From JBDTNK01 sp039933775 (GTDB taxonomy: Bacteria > Chloroflexota > Limnocylindria > QHBO01), in NCBI GenBank assembly GCA_039933775.1, contig JBDTNK010000080.1, positions 1 through 8,698 on the forward strand: a DNA stretch of 8,698 bases, in the 5' to 3' direction. Both the position numbers and the translations under genes were made by a program. Shown here one piece after another: positions 4,769 to 8,698 of this stretch. Within the stretch, counting starts at the first letter, position 1. Each line of letters opens with the position of its first letter. A model generated the notes under the pieces. That model did not search any database and had not been told where the DNA came from. It worked only from the letters and a program-made list of their open reading frames with translations.

Positions 4769-5236
4769 CTATTGGGGTGAAGCGACCACGCTGCTTGAGG
4801 GGACGGGCTGCAGCGAGAAGGAGGGGATCGGTGCGGGCGTCGCGTCCGGCAGGAGTCGACTGGGCAATTCCGCGATCGCCAGCAGGAAGATCAGCACGAA
4901 GATCGCGATGACCGTGATCACCCACGGCCGTGCGATGTGGTCGTTCCTCGGAGGAAGGCTGCCTCGATAGCCAACGTTGCGGGTAGCTTGCCCGCTCGTT
5001 GGTTTCGTCGCACGCGCAGCGCTCGTGGCGGCGGGCGGCACGCCGGGCTTCCGCTCGGGCTCGGGCTCGGGTGCGGCTTCCGGTTCCGGTTCCGGTTCCG
5101 GTTCGGCGCTGGCGCTCGTTGGCTCGGGCTCGAGCGCCTCGTCGTCAATCGGTCCATCGTCCGTGGGGAGCTCGTCGGCCGAAACCTCGTCGGGGTTCAG
5201 CGAGGGATCGGGGCGCCGGGACTGGTCATCGGTCAT
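4769..5236 (-). CDS. Acidic Pro/Glu-rich single-span membrane protein, unknown function
   Basis: A 155-residue protein with no family I recognise. Residues 1-64 are acidic and low complexity, including an (EP)n tract (about 45-61). Residues 65-103 are a basic, Ala/Thr-rich linker. One strong hydrophobic helix lies at about 105-123 (WVITVIAIFVLIFLLAIAE), followed by a 30-residue Pro/Ser-rich tail. By the positive-inside rule, the Arg/Lys before the helix suggest that the N-terminal domain is cytoplasmic and the tail outside. The ATG at 5236 is chosen because AGGAGA lies about 11 nt upstream and the ATGA overlap with the preceding gene is typical of coupled genes; an open frame to 5488 adds only an Arg-rich shadow. 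Translation from this start is supported mainly by the membrane helix and the overlap. Confidence 0.65.
   Translation of the reverse strand: MTDDQSRRPDPSLNPDEVSADELPTDDGPIDDEALEPEPTSASAEPEPEPEPEAAPEPEPERKPGVPPAATSAARATKPTSGQATRNVGYRGSLPPRNDHIARPWVITVIAIFVLIFLLAIAELPSRLLPDATPAPIPSFSLQPVPSSSVVASPQ
5053..5104. repeat. Hexanucleotide repeats coding for the Glu-Pro tract
   Basis: Three exact copies of GCTCGG (5053-5070) and four exact copies of CGGTTC (5081-5104) lie 10 bp apart and encode Glu-Pro pairs in the minus-strand protein. Perfect short-unit repeats are prone to slippage. Because the unit is 6 bp, changes would lengthen or shorten the tract without a frameshift. Confidence 0.85.
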
Positions 5237-5469
5237 GCGCGTTCGCGTCTCCTGGATAGTTTCAGCCGCCGGAGCACATCGCGTGACTTCGCACCGATCT
5301 CGTGCAGCCGGCGTTCGGTGGCCGCAACCCGATGCCGCGTCTCCGCGACGCGAGTGCGCTCGTGGCGAACGGCGATGACGGCGCTCACCCCCAGCGTCCA
5401 GGCGAGGAGGCTGAGCGAAGCGGCGACGCCCACAGCCACGATGACGACGGCGATGTCGAGCGCTCCCAC
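5233..5469 (-). CDS. Small membrane protein with basic coiled-coil tail, unknown function
   Basis: About 78 residues if started at GTG 5469. The N-terminal half is hydrophobic (about 6-34, IAVVIVAVGVAASLSLLAW then TLGVSAVIAV), one long or two short membrane segments. The rest is strongly basic (RHERTRVAETRHRVAATERRLHEIGAKSRDVLRRLKLSRRR) and likely helical. I do not recognise a family. The stop overlaps the next gene's start as ATGA (5233-5236), which supports a coupled pair of small membrane proteins. The start is uncertain: no clear ribosome site precedes 5469, though TACCCT 9 nt upstream could be a -10 of a nearly leaderless message. A longer frame to TTG 5556 would begin inside a palindromic repeat and adds a Pro/Ser-rich shadow, so I do not use it. 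Confidence 0.55.
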   Translation of the reverse strand: MGALDIAVVIVAVGVAASLSLLAWTLGVSAVIAVRHERTRVAETRHRVAATERRLHEIGAKSRDVLRRLKLSRRRERA

Positions 5470-5547
5470 GGCGGCCGAAGGGTAGCACGGCGGACGGGCT
5501 GACGGCAGCGCTGACGGCGGCGGCGGCGTGGATGCTGATTGCGGTCG

Positions 5548-5687
5548 CTGAACCAACTGGGTGGTTCAGATCGCGCGGATCGAGCGCCTGCCGCGCGGCC
5601 TGAACCGACCGGGTGCATCAAAGCGCGCCGGACAGCGACGATCGGCGTGATTTGAACCACCCATCTGAATCACCCAGGCAGATCGCG
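5548..5687. repeat. Palindromic intergenic repeat cluster, locus 2 (four copies)
   Basis: Same family as 1531-1660. Copy 1 (5548-5576) begins with the near-palindrome CTGAACCA-ACTGGG-TGGTTCAG (perfect 8-bp arms, 5548-5569) and continues as ATCGCGCGGATCGAG. Positions 5558-5584 match 1541-1567 with one mismatch in 27 bp. Copy 2 (from 5600) is CTGAACCGACCGGGTGCATCA and then AAGCGCGC. Copy 3 is GATTTGAACCACCCA (5649-5663), the exact inverse form of the consensus. Copy 4 is TCTGAATCACCCA then GGCAGATCGCGC. The 273-nt gap 5470-5742 shows nothing else beyond the weak -10 possibility near 5480. A T-tailed terminator for the upstream transporter gene was not seen. Confidence 0.8.
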
Positions 5688-5742
5688 CTCACGCTCGCCG
5701 CGCAGTGGCGTCAGAAGGTGCGCGGCCGCACGCAGCCCGGCG

Positions 5743-7689
5743 TCAGCGGGCGTCGCGCATGGCGGGGACGAGGAGCCCGGCGAGGCCGGCGACGGTGCAC
5801 GCGGCCCCGGCGATGACGAAGACCGTCGACGGTCCGACGACCGCGGCAAGCCAGCCGGAGAGCGCCATCGACGTGGCGATGGAGCCGAAGACGAGCGATT
5901 GGCGCGTGGAGACCACGCGACCCATCAGCCGTTGCGGGGTGCGCTCCTGGAAGAGGGTGATCGACGGGATCAGGAACAGCATGTTCATGGCGCCGATGAC
6001 GAAGTAGAGCACGAGCGCCATCAGCGTCTCGTCCACGAACCCGACGGCCATCATGGCCAGTCCGATGCCGGCGTAGCCGGCGATGATCATCGGTCCCTTG
6101 CGGAAACGGGCGGCGATCGCGCCGATCAGGATGCCGCCGACCACGCTGCCCAGGCCGACCGAGGCCATGAGGAAGCCGTAGACCTGGAGGTAGTCCGGGC
6201 TGCCCGGCTCGAGCACGTGCTGCGCGTAGAGGATGCTGACGACGACCTCGGCACCCACGACGAGCTGCGCGACCATGCTGACCATGGTGTTCGCGAAGAG
6301 CTCGGTCTGGTGTCGCAGGAACTGCCAGCCGTCGACGATGTCGGCCCAGACGGCGCGCAGCTTCATTGGGCCGGTCTGTTGCTCGGGATCGTGTGGCACG
6401 ACCATGAGACCGATGAGGATGGCCGAGATCAGATACGTGCCGGCATCGAGCACGAAGGCGGTGCCGATGATGCCCGACAGCGCCGCGACGATGAGGCCCG
6501 CCACCGGATACCCGATGAGGTCGGCACCGGTCTCCGACACGGTGCTCGCCGAGTTCGCCGTGACGAGCTCATCGTCGTGCACCACGAGCGGCAGGACCGC
6601 GGTCTTGGCCGGGCGGAAGAGGAGGCTGACCGTGGCCAGCGCGAACGCGATGAGGTAGACGAGCAGGATGCTGATCTCGATCGCGAACGGCACGGATAAA
6701 ACCAGCACCGCGCGGGCGATGTCGGAGGCGACCATGGTGCGCTTGCGGTCCCATCGATCCACCAGGGCTCCGGCCAAGGGGCCCAGCAGCACGTTCGGAA
6801 TGGCGGTGGCGGCGAACGTGAAGCCGACCTCGATCTCCGATCCGGGGCCGCGGCTCGCGACGATGCCGGCCAACGCAACCTGGTGGATCCGGTCTCCGAA
6901 GAAGCTGATCGCCTGGCCCACCCACAGCAGCACAAAGTTGCGATTCCGGGCCAGCCGCAGGTACGCCGACTCGGGGCGGGACGGGCGAACGCCCTCCATG
7001 GATGGCTGCGGCAACGCCATTGGACCGATGCCGCCCGGCGCCGTGCCGGCCAGCGTGCCCGCGTACGCCACCCCGGCGTTCATGCTCGACATGCTGGGGC
7101 TGGCGATGCGCGCGGCGGCGAAGCGTTCACGACGCAGGGGCGCGTCCGCGCGGGTCATGGAGAAGACGATCGTCGCGAAGATGCCCACCGCCAGCAGCAC
7201 ATCCCCGATGCTCACGACGTCGCGGATGATGGGCAGCGGGATCGGGATCACGTCGCCCAGCAGGCCTCCGGCGGCGACGAACTCGGCCGCGGTTCTGGCC
7301 TCGAGGATGAAGTGGAATCCGTCCCCGGCGACATCGGCCGGTGTGAATCCGGCGGCAGACAGGGCGCCGGACCAGATGGGCATCTGGCCCCCGTTGAGGA
7401 GGACGGCCGCTGCGTTGGTGGCGATGCCGATCGCCGCGATCTGGAGTCCGGGCTGCTGGCGGTTGCCCCAGAGCCAGACGAAGAGCAGGCCGTAGGTGAG
7501 GAGCAGCCCTGCCTCAGCCGCGAAAACCATGCCGAAGCGGATGCCGCCGATCAGCGCGAGGATGCGGAATGCGAGCGCCAGGCCGAGCAGCGGCAGCCAA
7601 CGCAGGTTGAGCTGTGCGAGCCGCGGAATCCCCCCTCCCAGGAGCGCGCCGACAAGCAGCGCGAGGAGGATCGCGCTAAGAAACATCAT
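5743..7689 (-). CDS. DUF5317-MFS transporter fusion
   Basis: A 648-residue inner-membrane protein with two parts. Residues 1-178 are a multi-span domain matching DUF5317: WLPLLGLALAFRILALIGGIRFG is split over 31-53, with NGGQMPI (99-105) and GDVIPIPLP to SIGDVLLAVGIF (145-171). A flexible Ala/Gly/Pro/Ser-rich linker (about 179-238) leads to an MFS domain (about 241-645) with motif A, GPLAGALVDRWDRKR (303-317), and a likely 12-helix core. The segment YLRLARNRNFVLLWVGQAISFFGDRI (split over 243-268) begins the MFS part as in the MFS_3/enterobactin-exporter-like group. The substrate cannot be told. The ATG at 7689 (or 7686) overlaps the HD-GYP gene by 14 nt; no clear ribosome site is seen, so it may depend on translation of the upstream gene. 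The fusion is one continuous frame. DUF5317 has no assigned function. Confidence 0.88.
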   Translation of the reverse strand: MMFLSAILLALLVGALLGGGIPRLAQLNLRWLPLLGLALAFRILALIGGIRFGMVFAAEAGLLLTYGLLFVWLWGNRQQPGLQIAAIGIATNAAAVLLNGGQMPIWSGALSAAGFTPADVAGDGFHFILEARTAAEFVAAGGLLGDVIPIPLPIIRDVVSIGDVLLAVGIFATIVFSMTRADAPLRRERFAAARIASPSMSSMNAGVAYAGTLAGTAPGGIGPMALPQPSMEGVRPSRPESAYLRLARNRNFVLLWVGQAISFFGDRIHQVALAGIVASRGPGSEIEVGFTFAATAIPNVLLGPLAGALVDRWDRKRTMVASDIARAVLVLSVPFAIEISILLVYLIAFALATVSLLFRPAKTAVLPLVVHDDELVTANSASTVSETGADLIGYPVAGLIVAALSGIIGTAFVLDAGTYLISAILIGLMVVPHDPEQQTGPMKLRAVWADIVDGWQFLRHQTELFANTMVSMVAQLVVGAEVVVSILYAQHVLEPGSPDYLQVYGFLMASVGLGSVVGGILIGAIAARFRKGPMIIAGYAGIGLAMMAVGFVDETLMALVLYFVIGAMNMLFLIPSITLFQERTPQRLMGRVVSTRQSLVFGSIATSMALSGWLAAVVGPSTVFVIAGAACTVAGLAGLLVPAMRDAR

Positions 7690-8698
7690 CCGAGGCGAGC
7701 TGGCGCCTCGTGTCCGACCGGGATGGTGGTCGCGACGCTTCGTCGGTGGGGGTTGCGGTCAATGCTGGCGAGCTCAGCGGGGCCGCCTTACGCCGCCGAT
7801 CCGCCTCCTCCTGGCCGTGCTGCATGGTCGGCAGGTCATCGTCGTCGCGCTGCACGGCGTCCAGGATCTCGCGGTCCAGGCCAACGAGGATGGGCACGAT
7901 CTCGGCGTCGAACTGGATGCCAGCGTACTTCTGCAGCTCGCCCACGGCCTGTTCATGGGTGAGCGGGCTCTTGCGGTACGGGCGGGAGGCGGTCATGGCC
8001 TCGTAGGCATCCGCGATGGTCATGATTCGCGCGCCGAGCGGGATATCGAGTGCCTCGACGCCGTCGGGGTAGCCGGACCCGTTGATCCACTCGTGGTGCG
8101 CGCGAATGAGCGGCGCCTCACCGGAGAGCTGCGTGGCGGGCTCCACGATCTCGGCACCGATGGTCGGGTGCTGGTTCATGATCATCCGCTCCTCGCGGTC
8201 CAGCGGCCCTTCCTTGAGCAGGATGTTGTCGCGAATGCCGATCTTGCCGATGTCGTGCAGCAGCCCGGCCCACTCGATCTTCTCCGCCTCCTGCTCCGGC
8301 AGGCGCATGACCCTCGCGATGGCCCCCGAGATGCGGCTCACGCGGTCGGAGTGGTTGCGGGTGTAGCGGTCTCTTGCATCGACGGCGGTGGTGAGGGCGC
8401 GGATCGTCTGCTCAAACATCTCGCGCGTCTCGACGTAGCGGTGATACGCGATGCGCGTGGTGAAGAGCGGCACCACGAAGAGCGGCGTTGCCCACCAGCC
8501 GACGCCGTTGGGGAGCTGGAAGATCTGGGCCATGAGCCATGCCAATGGCGCAAGACCGATGAGGCTGACGGCGACCCCGCGCAGGTCCTGGATCCAGACC
8601 GTGCGCATGGGCGTGCCGGTCCGAGCACTGACCGCCGCGACGGCCAGTGTCCAGTTCACGAGATAGAAAACTGCGCTCGCAATGAGCAATGCGACGAA
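7676..8698 (-). CDS. Membrane-anchored HD-GYP phosphohydrolase, N-terminus cut by window edge
   Basis: The frame is open to the right edge, so the start lies outside; 340 residues are visible. Counting from the TTG codon at 8689, about 1-80 hold several hydrophobic segments (the end of a multi-span membrane module) and about 85-275 an HD-GYP domain. Metal-site and signature residues are visible: HD in GLLHDIGKIG (142-151), H174 in NQHP, HHE (198-200), GSGYP (204-208) and IADAYEAMT (225-233). HD-GYP enzymes hydrolyse cyclic di-GMP (or cGAMP in some), lowering the second messenger. The usual D of HHExxDGxGYP is N here (HHEWINGSGYP), a substitution I would not take as inactivation by itself. The last 60 residues are charged and disordered. 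It overlaps the DUF5317-MFS gene by 14 nt and is the upstream gene of the pair. No GGDEF domain is seen. Confidence 0.92.
   Translation of the reverse strand, partial: FVALLIASAVFYLVNWTLAVAAVSARTGTPMRTVWIQDLRGVAVSLIGLAPLAWLMAQIFQLPNGVGWWATPLFVVPLFTTRIAYHRYVETREMFEQTIRALTTAVDARDRYTRNHSDRVSRISGAIARVMRLPEQEAEKIEWAGLLHDIGKIGIRDNILLKEGPLDREERMIMNQHPTIGAEIVEPATQLSGEAPLIRAHHEWINGSGYPDGVEALDIPLGARIMTIADAYEAMTASRPYRKSPLTHEQAVGELQKYAGIQFDAEIVPILVGLDREILDAVQRDDDDLPTMQHGQEEADRRRKAAPLSSPALTATPTDEASRPPSRSDTRRQLASDDVS

Noticed and set aside
5237..5488. Extension of the Pro/Glu-rich membrane protein to 5488
   Set aside because: The extra 84 residues are Arg-rich and are the out-of-frame reading of the upstream small membrane-protein gene. 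The ATGA overlap and AGGAGA support 5236.
6883..7962. Long plus-strand open frames opposite the MFS and HD-GYP genes (also 5899-6699 and 6668-7495)
   Set aside because: These are antisense shadows of well-supported membrane and HD-GYP genes. Their products are Asp/Arg/His-rich or low complexity and they lack ribosome sites.

Overview
This is a GC-rich bacterial window in which every gene I can support lies on the minus strand, so it reads right to left. The mix suggests a Chloroflexota-like bacterium: a DUF5317 membrane domain beside an HD-GYP phosphohydrolase, a sigma-54-type response regulator (which argues against Actinobacteria), YggT and YtxH proteins, a small Csp with an altered RNA-binding face, GTG and TTG starts, and short intergenic palindromic repeats. 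The phylum is inferred from gene content and base composition.

In transcription order, the right third holds a 5'-truncated membrane-anchored HD-GYP protein (7676-8698). It overlaps by 14 nt a 648-residue protein that fuses an N-terminal DUF5317 domain to an MFS transporter (5743-7689). A gap of about 270 nt with a cluster of palindromic repeats follows (5548-5687). Next come two small single-span membrane proteins overlapping by ATGA (5233-5469 and 4769-5236), the second with a Glu-Pro repeat coded by hexanucleotide repeats. Then there is an unusually long non-coding interval (4104-4768). It holds an element bounded by 15-bp inverted repeats, a cluster of GGCCAGT-type palindromes and a candidate promoter for the next gene.

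The centre is an orphan NtrC-type response regulator with a TTG start (2634-4103) and, 3 nt downstream, a coiled-coil protein of unknown function ending in heptad-like repeats (2088-2630). A cold-shock protein follows (1754-1960), with its own extended -10 promoter, a leader of about 100 nt with two competing structures, and a clear intrinsic terminator (1700-1725). A second cluster of the same palindromic repeats lies beyond it (1531-1660). The left end carries a YtxH-like protein and protein-L-isoaspartate methyltransferase in a likely operon, then a YggT-family protein cut by the window edge.

Common themes are signalling (HD-GYP, NtrC-type regulator), stress and maintenance (Csp, Pcm, YtxH) and small envelope proteins. 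I see no CRISPR, tRNA, rRNA or transposase. The less ordinary features are the csp leader, the non-coding interval upstream of the response regulator, the shared palindromic repeat family, and the DUF5317-MFS fusion coupled to HD-GYP.
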